From positions 124,001 through 188,000 of the forward strand of contig NZ_JAEMUW010000006.1 in NCBI RefSeq assembly GCF_016598485.1: a stretch of DNA of 64,000 nucleotides, given 5' to 3'. This document shows positions 1 to 7,616 of the stretch, one piece after another. Source of the stretch: Micromonospora coerulea. Lineage in GTDB: Bacteria > Actinomycetota > Actinomycetes > Mycobacteriales > Micromonosporaceae. Below the pieces are notes generated by a model. The model saw nothing but the letters and a program-made list of their open reading frames with translations. It did not search any database and had not been told where the DNA came from. A program made the translations under genes and the position numbers. Position 1 is the first letter of the stretch. The number at the start of each line of letters is the position of its first letter.

Positions 1-254
1 CGGCTGCGCGCCGCGGCCTCGGCGAGCAGCTCGCCCGGTACGTCGAGGACGACGGCGAGCCAGCCCAGCCAGAAGTCGCCGGGGAGCCGGAGCTGCCGTT
101 CCCAGCGGGAGACCTCGTGCCTGGTCAAGGTGGGCACGCCGGAGGCGGCGCAGAGCTCGGCGGCGATCCGCTGCTGACTCCAGCGGCGGGCCAGCCGCAG
201 CTCGGCCAGGAGCGGCCCGAGCAGGCGCGGGCCGGGTGGCGGAAACGGGATCAT
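1..254 (-). CDS. XRE-family helix-turn-helix regulator, 3' end outside window
   Basis: The minus-strand frame opens with ATG at 254, preceded by a GGAGG ribosome-binding site, and runs off the window edge after 84 codons, so only the N-terminal part is visible. The protein starts MIPFPPPGPRLLGPLLAEL and contains a Cro/C1-type helix-turn-helix at about residues 15-60: LRLARRWSQQRIAAEL, then VPTLTRHEVSRWER, then LDVPGELLAEA. In this family the second helix pair recognises DNA and the protein is usually a transcription regulator; ligand and targets are unknown. It diverges from metF, with a 235-bp intergenic space. The family call is good; the specific role is unknown. Confidence 0.7.
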   Translation of the reverse strand, partial: MIPFPPPGPRLLGPLLAELRLARRWSQQRIAAELCAASGVPTLTRHEVSRWERQLRLPGDFWLGWLAVVLDVPGELLAEAAARS

Positions 255-477
255 CGGTCCTCCGGTGGGCGTCGGCGCGGTCGGGCGGCGCGAACACCCG
301 GCCAGACCTGGACCGGTCCCTCCGCGTCGCGGATCGTGCTGACCCCCGCGCGGCCCCCGGGGACCGGCCACCGGCCGGCCCCACCGCGCTGTCCCGTTTC
401 TACCCCCGGGGTACGACGCTCCCGGCGGCCGCCGTCCGCCCGCTGGGAAGCTCATGGGTGCCTCGAGCGCCCACCGC

Positions 478-483
478 TAGAGT
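478..483 (+). promoter_or_regulatory. -10 box of metF, predicted leaderless transcript
   Basis: TAGAGT lies six bases before the GTG start of metF, so transcription should begin at the start codon itself. No convincing -35 hexamer or ribosome-binding site is seen. The rest of 255-477, between the divergent XRE gene and metF, shows nothing else recognisable. Confidence 0.5.
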
Positions 484-489
484 CGATGC

Positions 490-1407
490 GTGGCGCTCGG
501 GCTTCCCTCGGTCTTCCCCAATCCCCAACCGGCGATCGGGGAGCTGATCCGTGTCGGCCAGCCGACCTTCTCCTTCGAGTTCTTCCCGCCCAAGACGGAG
601 CAGGGGGAGCGGCTGCTCTGGCAGGCGATCCGCGAGCTGGAGTCGCTGCGCCCGTCGTTCGTCTCGATCACCTACGGCGCCGGCGGGTCGACCCGGGACA
701 CCACGGTCGCGGTCACCGAGCGGATCGCCACCGAGACGACCCTGCTGCCGATGGCACACCTGACCGCGGTCAACCACTCCGTCGCCGAGCTGCGGCACGT
801 CATCGGCCGGCTGGCCGGGGTCGGGGTGCGCAACGTCCTCGCCGTGCGGGGCGACCCGCCCGGCAACCCGGGCGGCGAGTGGGTGCCCCACCCGGAGGGC
901 GTGCAGTACGCCGAGGACCTGGTCCGGGTGGTCCGCGACGCCGGTGACTTCAGCGTCGGGGTGGCCGCCTTCCCGTACAAGCACCCGCGCTCGCCCGACG
1001 TCGCCAGCGACACCGCGAACTTCGTCCGCAAGTGCCGGGCCGGGGCGGAGTTCGCGATCACCCAGATGTTCTTCGACGCCGACGACTACCTGCGGCTGCG
1101 GGACCGGGTCGCGGCGGCCGGCTGCGACACCCCGATCCTGGCCGGGGTGATGCCGGTGACCCAGATCGGCACCATCGAGCGGTCGGTGCAGCTCTCCGGC
1201 GCGCCGTTCCCGCCGGCGCTGGCCGAGCGGTTCGAGCGGGTCGCCGACGACCCGGAGGCGGTCCGCCGGCTCGGCATCGAGCAGGCCAGCGGGATGTGCG
1301 CCAAGCTGCTGGACGAGGGCGTGCCCGGCATCCACTTCATCACCCTCAACCGTTCCACCGCCACCCGCGAGGTCTGGCAGCACCTCCGGTCCGGCGCGCG
1401 GGTGTGA
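490..1407 (+). CDS. metF: methylenetetrahydrofolate reductase
   Basis: 305 residues, the usual length for bacterial MetF. The enzyme reduces 5,10-methylenetetrahydrofolate to 5-methyltetrahydrofolate for methionine synthesis, using FAD in a cytoplasmic TIM barrel. The sequence shows the family hallmark FSFEFFPPKTEQG at residues 27-39, with E30 in the position of the catalytic glutamate. It also has YGAGGSTRD, LAVRGDPPG, the flavin-binding stretch GAEFAITQMFFD, and a C-terminal GIHFITLNR segment. The GTG at 490 is chosen because a TAGAGT -10 box ends six bases upstream, which fits a leaderless mRNA. It is probably its own transcription unit; the phosphatidyltransferase that follows has its own -10 box. 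Confidence 0.95.
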   Translation: MALGLPSVFPNPQPAIGELIRVGQPTFSFEFFPPKTEQGERLLWQAIRELESLRPSFVSITYGAGGSTRDTTVAVTERIATETTLLPMAHLTAVNHSVAELRHVIGRLAGVGVRNVLAVRGDPPGNPGGEWVPHPEGVQYAEDLVRVVRDAGDFSVGVAAFPYKHPRSPDVASDTANFVRKCRAGAEFAITQMFFDADDYLRLRDRVAAAGCDTPILAGVMPVTQIGTIERSVQLSGAPFPPALAERFERVADDPEAVRRLGIEQASGMCAKLLDEGVPGIHFITLNRSTATREVWQHLRSGARV

Positions 1408-1440
1408 CCACCCGTCGCGCCGACACCCGCTGTGCCCTTC

Positions 1441-1446
1441 TACGGT
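1441..1446 (+). promoter_or_regulatory. -10 box of CDP-alcohol phosphatidyltransferase gene
   Basis: TACGGT lies seven bases before the GTG at 1454 and no ribosome-binding site is visible, which again suggests a leaderless transcript. Confidence 0.4.
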
Positions 1447-1453
1447 TGAGTTC

Positions 1454-2143
1454 GTGGTGGGCACACAGCTGAACTGGGACCAGTACGCGACGGCGTGGGC
1501 GCGGCTGCACGGCGGGTTCGACCCGCGGGCGGCGGCGCCGGTGGTCCGCGCCTGGCTGCGTTTCGCCTACCACGTCGGCTACGTGCTGGGCCGGCTCCGG
1601 GTCGGCCCCACCGCGGTCACCGTGTTCGGGGTGCTGCTCTGCTTCTGCGTGCCGCTGCTCGTCGGCCGGGCGGGTGACGGGCCGTTCCTGGGGGCGCTGT
1701 TCGTGCTGCTCGCCGCGGTGGCGGACAGCGTCGACGGTGCGGTGGCGGTGGCCACGAACCGGACCACCCGGCTCGGCTACGTCTACGACTCGGTCGCCGA
1801 CCGGCTCGGCGAGGCCGCCTGGCTGATCGGATTCTGGCTGCTCGGTGCGCCGGGCGCGCTGGTCGCCGCCGCCGGCGGCCTGTCCTGGCTGCATGAGTAC
1901 GTCCGGGCCCGGGCGGTCGCCGCCGGAATGCGGGAGATCGGGACGGTGACGGTGGGGGAGCGGCCCACCCGGGTCTGCGTGGCCCTGTTCGGGCTGCTGG
2001 TCGCGGGGCTGACCGGGTTGATCGACCCGGATCTGCCCGCCGGGACGATCACCATGGCCACCACGGTCTGGGTGCTGCTGGCCGGCTTCGGCCTGGGGCA
2101 GCTCCTCTCCGCGGTCCGCCGTGCCCTGATCGACGCCGGCTGA
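1454..2143 (+). CDS. CDP-alcohol phosphatidyltransferase family membrane protein
   Basis: 229 residues with about six hydrophobic segments. The family transfers a phospho-alcohol group from a CDP-linked donor to an acceptor alcohol in the membrane during phospholipid or phosphoglycolipid synthesis. The signature is present as D91-x2-D94-G95-x2-A98-x9-G108-x3-D112-x3-D116, so all four metal-binding aspartates are kept. The arginine that normally follows the alanine (DG-x2-AR) is V99 here. The acceptor cannot be told from sequence. It converges on the carotenoid operon, with only 13 bases between the two stop codons. Start GTG 1454 rests on the leaderless spacing; a second GTG follows immediately. 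Confidence 0.8.
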   Translation: MVGTQLNWDQYATAWARLHGGFDPRAAAPVVRAWLRFAYHVGYVLGRLRVGPTAVTVFGVLLCFCVPLLVGRAGDGPFLGALFVLLAAVADSVDGAVAVATNRTTRLGYVYDSVADRLGEAAWLIGFWLLGAPGALVAAAGGLSWLHEYVRARAVAAGMREIGTVTVGERPTRVCVALFGLLVAGLTGLIDPDLPAGTITMATTVWVLLAGFGLGQLLSAVRRALIDAG

Positions 2144-2156
2144 CCCGCCGGTACGG

Positions 2157-3644
2157 CTACCAGGCGGGGCCGATCTGGTCGGCGACGATCTGGGCGGACA
2201 TGGCGACCATGGGCAGGCCCCCGCCGGGGTGGCTGGAGCCGCCGACCAGCCACAACCCGTGCGCCGGGCCGCGGTTGGCCGGGCGGAGCAGCCCACCGGC
2301 GGTGCCGTAGATCGTGCCGCCCGGTGCGCCGGTCGCGGCGGCCAGGTCGGCCGGGGTACGGATCTCCCGGAACGCCAGCCGGTCCCGGACGTCGACGCCC
2401 CGCTCGGCGAGCACGTCGAGGATCCGGTCGGCGTACGCCTCGGCCAGCCCCGGCCGGCGCCAGTCCACCGCCCCGGCGGCGGTGCCGTGGCGGGCGGCGT
2501 TGACCAGCACGAACCACGCCTCGTGCCCGTCCGGGCGGACCATCGGGTCGTCGGCGACGGTGACGAAGACGGTCGGGTCGAGCGCCGGCCGGGCCCGGAT
2601 GCCCCGCCCGGGGTCGCCGAAGACCGCGTCGAACTCGGCGTCGTAGTCGCGGGGGAAGAAGACGTTGTGGTGGGCCAGCCCGGAGTCGCCGCGGACGCCG
2701 AGCAGCAGCACGAAGCCGGCCAGGCTGCGGTCGGTGAGCCCGGCCAGCCGGCGGGGGCTGGGCAGCAGGTCCCGGTAGACGGTGAGCGCGTCGACGTTGG
2801 CCACCACCACGTCGGCGGGGACCGGCGCGGCGACGCCGGCGAGGCGTACCCCGTGGACCCGGCCGCCGGCGGCGTCGATCCGGGTGACCGTGGCGTCGGT
2901 CCGCACCACCACGCCGAGGTCGAGGCAGCGGGACAGCAGCGCGTCGGCGAGGGTGCCCAGGCCGCCGCGCAGATACCAGCCGCCGTACGTCAGTTCGGCG
3001 TAGGGGACGGCGACCAGCGCGGCCGGGGCCCGGCGCGGGTCGGCGCCGGTGTAGGTGGCGTACCGGTCGAGCAGCAGCCGCAGCCGCGGGTCGGACAGGT
3101 GCGCGCGGCCCAGCCCGCGCAGGGTGCGGCCGGGGCCGATGGCGGCGAGGTCGCCGAGCCGCCAGGCCAGCGCGGCCAGGTCGCGGGGGGAGTCGATGGC
3201 GCGGCGCAGGATGTCCCGGTGCGACGCCTCCCACACCCGGGCGGCCCGGCGCCACAGCCGTTGCCAGTCGGCGGCGGAGCGGTCGCCGAGCGCCGCGCCG
3301 ATCCGGGCGGTGAACTCGGTCGGGTCGGCGCAGGAGTCCAGCACCGTCGCGCCGTCGGCGAAGACGTGCCGGACGATCGGGTCCAGCGGCGTCAGGTCGA
3401 GGTACTCGTCGAGCTTCGCCCCGGTCGCCTCGAACAGGTCGTGGAAGACCTCGGGCAGGGTGAGCAGGCTCGGCCCGGTGTCGAAGTGGAACGACCCCGC
3501 CGGGGTGTGGTGGGCGTACCGGCCGAGCTTGCCGCCGACGGTGTCGGCCCGCTCGAAGACGGTCACCTGATGCCCGGTGACGGCCAGCCGGGCGGCCGTG
3601 GCCAGCCCGCCCACGCCGGCGCCGATGACCACGATCCGCGCCAT
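2157..3644 (-). CDS. CrtI/CrtD-type carotenoid desaturase (FAD-dependent)
   Basis: 495 residues, typical for the phytoene desaturase family. The N-terminal dinucleotide-binding motif is IGAGVGGLATAARL with VFERADTVGGKLG. The C-terminal family motif is WLVGGSSHPGGGLPMVAMSA. These enzymes introduce double bonds or oxidise acyclic C40 carotenoids. ATG 3644 begins MARIVVIGAG directly, so the long open frame upstream to 4619 is not part of the protein. Its operon contains hydratase- and monooxygenase-like genes but no phytoene synthase, so a late step such as 3,4-desaturation (CrtD-like) is as likely as phytoene desaturation; that is inference. It is the last gene of the minus-strand operon, 11 bases after the glycosyltransferase. 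Confidence 0.88.
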   Translation of the reverse strand: MARIVVIGAGVGGLATAARLAVTGHQVTVFERADTVGGKLGRYAHHTPAGSFHFDTGPSLLTLPEVFHDLFEATGAKLDEYLDLTPLDPIVRHVFADGATVLDSCADPTEFTARIGAALGDRSAADWQRLWRRAARVWEASHRDILRRAIDSPRDLAALAWRLGDLAAIGPGRTLRGLGRAHLSDPRLRLLLDRYATYTGADPRRAPAALVAVPYAELTYGGWYLRGGLGTLADALLSRCLDLGVVVRTDATVTRIDAAGGRVHGVRLAGVAAPVPADVVVANVDALTVYRDLLPSPRRLAGLTDRSLAGFVLLLGVRGDSGLAHHNVFFPRDYDAEFDAVFGDPGRGIRARPALDPTVFVTVADDPMVRPDGHEAWFVLVNAARHGTAAGAVDWRRPGLAEAYADRILDVLAERGVDVRDRLAFREIRTPADLAAATGAPGGTIYGTAGGLLRPANRGPAHGLWLVGGSSHPGGGLPMVAMSAQIVADQIGPAW

Positions 3645-3655
3645 GGCGTGCCCTC

Positions 3656-4786
3656 CTAGCTGACCGGGCGACCCCGCCAGGTCAGACGCCGCCGCTTTCG
3701 CAGATGGTACGACCGGAGGGTCAGCCAACCGAGGACCACGACCGATACGGGGTGTACCAGCGCGTCGGGCCAGGCCCGCCCGCCGGTGGCTCGGGCGCTG
3801 ACCGCCCGCCCGGCGACCCCCAGCGCGTAGGTCGCCAGGGCGGCCGCCGCCACCACCGGCGCGCCGGCCGCCAGCGCCGCGACCGCGACCAGCGGGGGAG
3901 CGGTGTAGAGCAGGAGCAGCATGGTCACCGCCGCGGCCGCCGCGACCGGATGGCCGAAGGAGGCCCAGAGCGACTTGGTGTAGCCGTCGCGCAGCTGCGG
4001 CCAGCTCTCGTACATCCGGCAGGCGGCCAGCCGGGAGCCGTCGGCCAGGGCGATCCGGCCGCCGGAGCGCTTGACCGCGCGGGCCAGCTCGATGTCCTCC
4101 AGGACCTTGTCGGCGACCGCGGCGTGCCCGCCGGCCCGCAGGTAGCCGGCCCGGTCGACGACCAGGAACTGTCCGCCCGCCGCGGCCAGCGACGGCCGCG
4201 GGGAGCGTTCCATCGCCCGCAGCGGCAGGAAGGTCAGCCAGAGCCACTGCAGCAGCGGCTGCACCAGCCGGTCGGCCACCGTCCGGACCAGGATCCGCGG
4301 GTACGGCGACAGCAGCGTCGCGCCCGCCGCGCGCAGCTCGGCGACGGCCGCCGCGACGGCGTACGGGGTGAGCACCACGTCGGCGTCGACGAATGCGAGG
4401 ACGGTGGCGGCCGGGTCGGTGCGGGTGGCGAGCTGCCAGCAGGCGTGCGGCTTGCCCAGCCAGCCCGGCGGCGGGGCGACCCCGGTCAGCAGGGTGAGCC
4501 GCCGGTCGTCGCCGGCCACCGCCCGGACCACGTCGGCGGTGCCGTCGGTGGATCCGTCGTCGAGCACCATGATCCGCAGGTCGGGCACCCCCCGCTGGGC
4601 GAGCAGCGCCCGCAGGCACGGCGTCACCCGGTCGGCCTCGTCGCGCAGCGGCAGCAGCACCGCGACCGTCCCGGTCCGCACCTCGACCGGTCGGTCGGTG
4701 GGGCGGCGCAGCCAGCGGGTGGCGTTGACCCAGGTGTGCGCGGTGAGCGCGGCGACCGCGACGACGAGGGCGAGGACGACGGTCAT
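3656..4786 (-). CDS. family 2 glycosyltransferase, probably carotenoid glycosylation
   Basis: 376 residues. An N-terminal hydrophobic anchor (TVVLALVVAVAALTAHTW) is followed by a GT-A domain with LLPLRDEADR, the nucleotide-sugar motif VLDDGSTDGT, the metal-binding stretch FVDADVV, and KVLEDIELA before a hydrophobic C-terminal membrane region. The layout resembles membrane GT2 enzymes of the CruC and HpnB type. Between a CruF-like hydratase and a CrtI-like desaturase, the likely acceptor is a hydroxylated carotenoid end group; that is inferred from context. ATG 4786 overlaps the stop of the preceding gene as ATGA, so translation is probably coupled. Confidence 0.8.
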   Translation of the reverse strand: MTVVLALVVAVAALTAHTWVNATRWLRRPTDRPVEVRTGTVAVLLPLRDEADRVTPCLRALLAQRGVPDLRIMVLDDGSTDGTADVVRAVAGDDRRLTLLTGVAPPPGWLGKPHACWQLATRTDPAATVLAFVDADVVLTPYAVAAAVAELRAAGATLLSPYPRILVRTVADRLVQPLLQWLWLTFLPLRAMERSPRPSLAAAGGQFLVVDRAGYLRAGGHAAVADKVLEDIELARAVKRSGGRIALADGSRLAACRMYESWPQLRDGYTKSLWASFGHPVAAAAAVTMLLLLYTAPPLVAVAALAAGAPVVAAAALATYALGVAGRAVSARATGGRAWPDALVHPVSVVVLGWLTLRSYHLRKRRRLTWRGRPVS

Positions 4787-5601
4787 GCCGCCGCGTCGAC
4801 GCCGGGACGCGGCGCCCGGTCCGGCGCCGGCCGGTGGGCGCCGTCGCGCCGGGCGCGCAACAGCACCACGGCCAGCGGCACGGCGGTCACCGCCATGCCG
4901 ACCGCACCCCAGACCGCGGAGGCGGGCAGCCGGAGGAAGACCGCGTGTGCCAGCACGCTGGACAGGTACGTCCACAGGTAGAGCACGAGCATCGGCGCGT
5001 CCCGCCCGTCGACCCGGTCGACGGCCGGCCCGGCGAGCGGGCGCAGCGCGCCCATCAGCAGCACCGCGAAGAGCAGCCAGCCGAGGTAGTTGCTGACCGG
5101 GATGCCGGGCAGGCCGGGCAGCGCCGGGGTGGCGCCCCGCCACACCCAGTACCCCTCGGCGACCATCTGTGGGTCGAGGAAGAGGTCCCAGGCGGCCAGC
5201 CCGACCGCGGCCAGCGCGACCCGGCCGAGCCGGGACGGAGTGAGCCGGACCGCGGCCAGCCACGCCGGCCAGGCCATCCAGGTCCAGGCCAGCGGGATGA
5301 TCAGCGGCACCCCGGCCAGTTTCGGCCCCAACTCCCCGGAGTAGTCGTAGCTGCCGAACGGGACGCCGGTGGCCACCCCGATCGCCTCGATCGCGAAGCC
5401 GCCGCCGGTGGCCACCGCGACCAGCGCCCCCGCCGTACGCGCGCCCCGGCTCAGCAGCGCGTGGCCGACGGAGAGCAGGTATCCGAGCACGACGGTGCCC
5501 ACGGTCAGCCCGGCCCGGGTGGCGCCGGTGGTGAGCGGGTAGCAGATCTGGGCGAGGATCAGGACGGTCAGCAGCGCCCAGGGCAGCCGCCGCCGGATCA
5601 C
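4783..5601 (-). CDS. carotenoid biosynthesis membrane protein, CruF-like hydratase family
   Basis: 272 residues and about seven membrane segments. It matches the carotenoid biosynthesis protein family (DUF422), whose characterised members (CruF, bisanhydrobacterioruberin hydratase) add water to the 1,2 double bond of acyclic carotenoid ends. Recognisable conserved pieces are GVATGVPFGSYDYSGELGPK, VPLIIPLAWTWMAWPAW and AWDLFLDPQMVAEGYW, including the acidic and aromatic residues typical of the family. The GTG at 5601 overlaps the stop of the GNAT gene (GTGA), and its own stop overlaps the start of the glycosyltransferase. Hydration would create the hydroxyl that the next enzyme could glycosylate; this order of reactions is inference. 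Confidence 0.82.
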   Translation of the reverse strand: MIRRRLPWALLTVLILAQICYPLTTGATRAGLTVGTVVLGYLLSVGHALLSRGARTAGALVAVATGGGFAIEAIGVATGVPFGSYDYSGELGPKLAGVPLIIPLAWTWMAWPAWLAAVRLTPSRLGRVALAAVGLAAWDLFLDPQMVAEGYWVWRGATPALPGLPGIPVSNYLGWLLFAVLLMGALRPLAGPAVDRVDGRDAPMLVLYLWTYLSSVLAHAVFLRLPASAVWGAVGMAVTAVPLAVVLLRARRDGAHRPAPDRAPRPGVDAAA

Positions 5602-6176
5602 GGCGCGGCCGGGCCCGGTGCGGCGCCGGGGCCGGGCGCGGGCAGCGGCAGATCCCGGCCGAGCACGCCGAACGGCCGCTCGTCGCCGGGGAAGTGGAAG
5701 TGGCGCAGCACGTCGACGAAGCCGAACCGGCGGTACAGCCGCCAGGCGCGGGACTTCTGCTCCTCGGCCTCCGGCGTGGACAGCAGGGTGGTCGTCCCCT
5801 CCGCCATGCGGAGCAGGGCGCGCAGCTGGCCGGCGCCCAGGCCGTGCCCCTGCGCGGGCGGCCGGACGTGCAGCTCCACCACCTCGAAGCAGTGGGTCAG
5901 CCAGCGCTGCCGGGCGTCGGTGTCGAGCGCCCGGTACACCTGGTCGTGCCACCACTGGCCGGCGGCGCCGAGGTAGCCGTACCCGAAGCCGGCCAGGTGG
6001 CCCTCGGTGGTGAGACTGGCGACGGCCCGGAAGCCGGGGCGGCGGACGTGGGTGGCGATGTAGCCGCGCCGGGCCTCCAGCAGCTCGGTGCGGTAGCCCA
6101 TCGCCTCGCCGTAGACGGCCACCACGTCGTCCAGCCGCCGGACCAGATCGTCCGGCGTCCACCGCACCAACCTCAT
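5598..6176 (-). CDS. GNAT-family acetyltransferase in carotenoid operon
   Basis: 192 residues. The acetyl-CoA-binding motif is visible as VELHVRPPAQGHGLGAGQL (Q-x2-G-x-G form), followed by the aromatic motif B region SRAWRLYRRFGFVDVLRHF. GNAT enzymes transfer an acyl group from acyl-CoA to an amine or hydroxyl. The C-terminus ends in a low-complexity Pro/Ala/Gly tail. It overlaps both neighbours by four bases (ATGA upstream, GTGA downstream), so it is co-translated with carotenoid genes. The substrate is unknown; acylation of a sugar or hydroxyl on the pigment is possible, but protein or small-molecule acetylation is equally possible. Confidence 0.75.
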   Translation of the reverse strand: MRLVRWTPDDLVRRLDDVVAVYGEAMGYRTELLEARRGYIATHVRRPGFRAVASLTTEGHLAGFGYGYLGAAGQWWHDQVYRALDTDARQRWLTHCFEVVELHVRPPAQGHGLGAGQLRALLRMAEGTTTLLSTPEAEEQKSRAWRLYRRFGFVDVLRHFHFPGDERPFGVLGRDLPLPAPGPGAAPGPAAP

Positions 6177-6976
6177 GCGCGTCCTCTCCCCGTTTCCGGG
6201 TCGCCCTCGGCGACCCACCCGAGCACCGTCCGGTCGCCGACCACGTCGCGCACCTCGAACCGCGCGAAGAGCTCCTCCGCGTACCACCCCTCTGTCGGGG
6301 TGCGGGTGATCGCGGCGCGATGCTCCGGGTGACGGTACGCGAACGCCACCAGGTCCGCCGGATCGCGCCACACGCTCACCGTGCCCTGCCAGCCCAGCGG
6401 GGCCTCGCCGACACCGAACCGGGCGAGCAGCCCGGGCGCGGCGTGCAGGGCGGCGGCGACCGGCGGGATCGCCCGCCAGAAGGTGACCGCCCGGCGGGCC
6501 CGCAGCCGGGCCCGGGTCAGCGCCAGCACCGGCCCGTCGGCCCGGCCGCCGGGCGGGTTGCCGAAGGGGCGGACGCCGGACCATTCACCCCGGCTGGTCA
6601 GCGGGCGCAGCTCCACCCGGGCTGAGGCGCGGGCGATCCGGGCCCACGAGCGGCCCACCGGCGAGTCGTCGAAACCGTCCGCGGCGGCGGGGGAGTCCCA
6701 CACCACCAGCGCCGCCCACCGGGTCAGGTCCGCGTCCCCCGGGCCGAAGCCGGTGCCGGTCCCGGTGCCGAGCAGCTTGCCGAACCGGACGCCGGGGGTG
6801 CGGCGCAGCCGGAGCGGGTGCGTCGCCATCCGGGCCAGGGCCCGGGGTACGGCCGCCCGGGGGATCCGCCACACGTGCAGCGTGACCAGCTCCGGGATGC
6901 TGTCGCGGGCGGTGGCAGGCCGGCGCTCGCCGGTGAACCGCGACATCGGGGCGCGGTCCTCGCCGCGTCCGCTCAC
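6173..6976 (-). CDS. CrtA-like (spheroidene monooxygenase family) protein
   Basis: 267 residues. The C-terminal half carries the pattern I associate with spheroidene monooxygenase CrtA: FWRAIPPVAAALHAAPGLL, FGVGEAPLGWQGTVSVWRD, VAFAYRHPEHRAAI and EGWYAEELFARF. CrtA introduces a keto group on acyclic carotenoids. The N-terminal half (VTLHVWRIP, GVRFGKLLGTG, RWAALVVWD) is also like that family. GTG 6976 overlaps the YbaK-like gene as GTGA; an alternative start is ATG 6946 (MSRFTGERR), which would drop ten residues. Assignment is by remembered family pattern, so it is firm for the family and tentative for the reaction. Confidence 0.75.
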   Translation of the reverse strand: MSGRGEDRAPMSRFTGERRPATARDSIPELVTLHVWRIPRAAVPRALARMATHPLRLRRTPGVRFGKLLGTGTGTGFGPGDADLTRWAALVVWDSPAAADGFDDSPVGRSWARIARASARVELRPLTSRGEWSGVRPFGNPPGGRADGPVLALTRARLRARRAVTFWRAIPPVAAALHAAPGLLARFGVGEAPLGWQGTVSVWRDPADLVAFAYRHPEHRAAITRTPTEGWYAEELFARFEVRDVVGDRTVLGWVAEGDPETGRGRA

Positions 6977-7461
6977 GCCACCTCGACCGGTGTCCCGGCG
7001 GTGATCCGCAGCAACTCCGCGTACGTCGTCGGGAAGACCGCCTGGGGCACCCCGCCGGCCGCCCAGACCTCGTCGTACCCCTGGAGGGCCGTGTCGACCA
7101 GGGTGCGCAGCGGCCGCGGGTGACCGACCGGGGCGACCCCGCCGATGACCTGACCGGTGTGCTGCTTGACGAACTCCGGGGTGGCCCGGCGTAGCCGGGT
7201 GACCCCGATGGACGCGGCCAGGCCGGCGACGTCCACCCGGTGCGCGCCGGAGGTGAGCACGAGCAGAGGCGCGTCGTCCGCGTCGAAGATCAGCGAGTTG
7301 GCGATGGCGCCCACGTCGACGCCGAGCGCCGCGGCCGCCGCCGCGGCGGTGTGCACCGCCGCGGGCAGCAGCCGGACCTGACTGGCTCCGCCGGATGAGT
7401 CCCGCGCGCCCGCATCGTCGAGCGCCCGCTGCACCGCCTGCACGTTCGGGTGTGGCTGCAT
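6973..7461 (-). CDS. YbaK/EbsC family aminoacyl-tRNA deacylase-like protein
   Basis: 162 residues, normal for a stand-alone YbaK/EbsC domain. The family includes trans-editing enzymes that hydrolyse mischarged Cys-tRNA(Pro) or Ala-tRNA(Pro). Seen here are ALGVDVGAIANSLIFDADD, LVLTSGAHRVD, the lysine-containing stretch ATPEFVKQHTGQVIGGVAPVG and HPRPLRTLVD. It is the first gene of the six-gene operon and overlaps the CrtA-like start. Why an editing protein heads a pigment operon is unclear. The ATG at 7461 is preceded by GGGGAGAATGACCGC, which offers both a purine-rich site and a GAGAAT -10-like box six bases upstream. Confidence 0.85.
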   Translation of the reverse strand: MQPHPNVQAVQRALDDAGARDSSGGASQVRLLPAAVHTAAAAAAALGVDVGAIANSLIFDADDAPLLVLTSGAHRVDVAGLAASIGVTRLRRATPEFVKQHTGQVIGGVAPVGHPRPLRTLVDTALQGYDEVWAAGGVPQAVFPTTYAELLRITAGTPVEVA

Positions 7462-7541
7462 GCGGTCATTCTCCCCGGTCCACCGCCCCCCATTTCACCC
7501 GGCCACGCCGTCTTGTCCCACTCCCGGGGGCCGGACGGTCC

Positions 7542-7602
7542 GGTGATCATGAAGTTGTAGTCCCGACACGCCGCGGCCGGGCGCAACAGCTTCCTGATCA
7601 CC
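7542..7602. repeat. imperfect 61-bp inverted repeat, possible repeat element or terminator
   Basis: The ends are GGTGATCA (7542-7549) and TGATCACC (7595-7602). Pairing continues inward as TGAAGTTGTAG against the complement of CAACAGCTTCC with scattered mismatches, around a GC-rich centre. It sits in the 155-bp gap between two minus-strand genes. It is more AT-rich than its surroundings and has no T run, so it looks more like a mobile palindromic repeat than an intrinsic terminator. I see no second copy in the window. Confidence 0.55.
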
Positions 7603-7616
7603 CGGGGAGGGGTGGG

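Noticed and set aside
2157..4619. One open frame of 820 codons suggesting a fusion of glycosyltransferase-side sequence with a desaturase
   Set aside because: The frame upstream of 3644 is the antisense/out-of-frame shadow of the glycosyltransferase gene; the desaturase begins cleanly at MARIVVIGAG.
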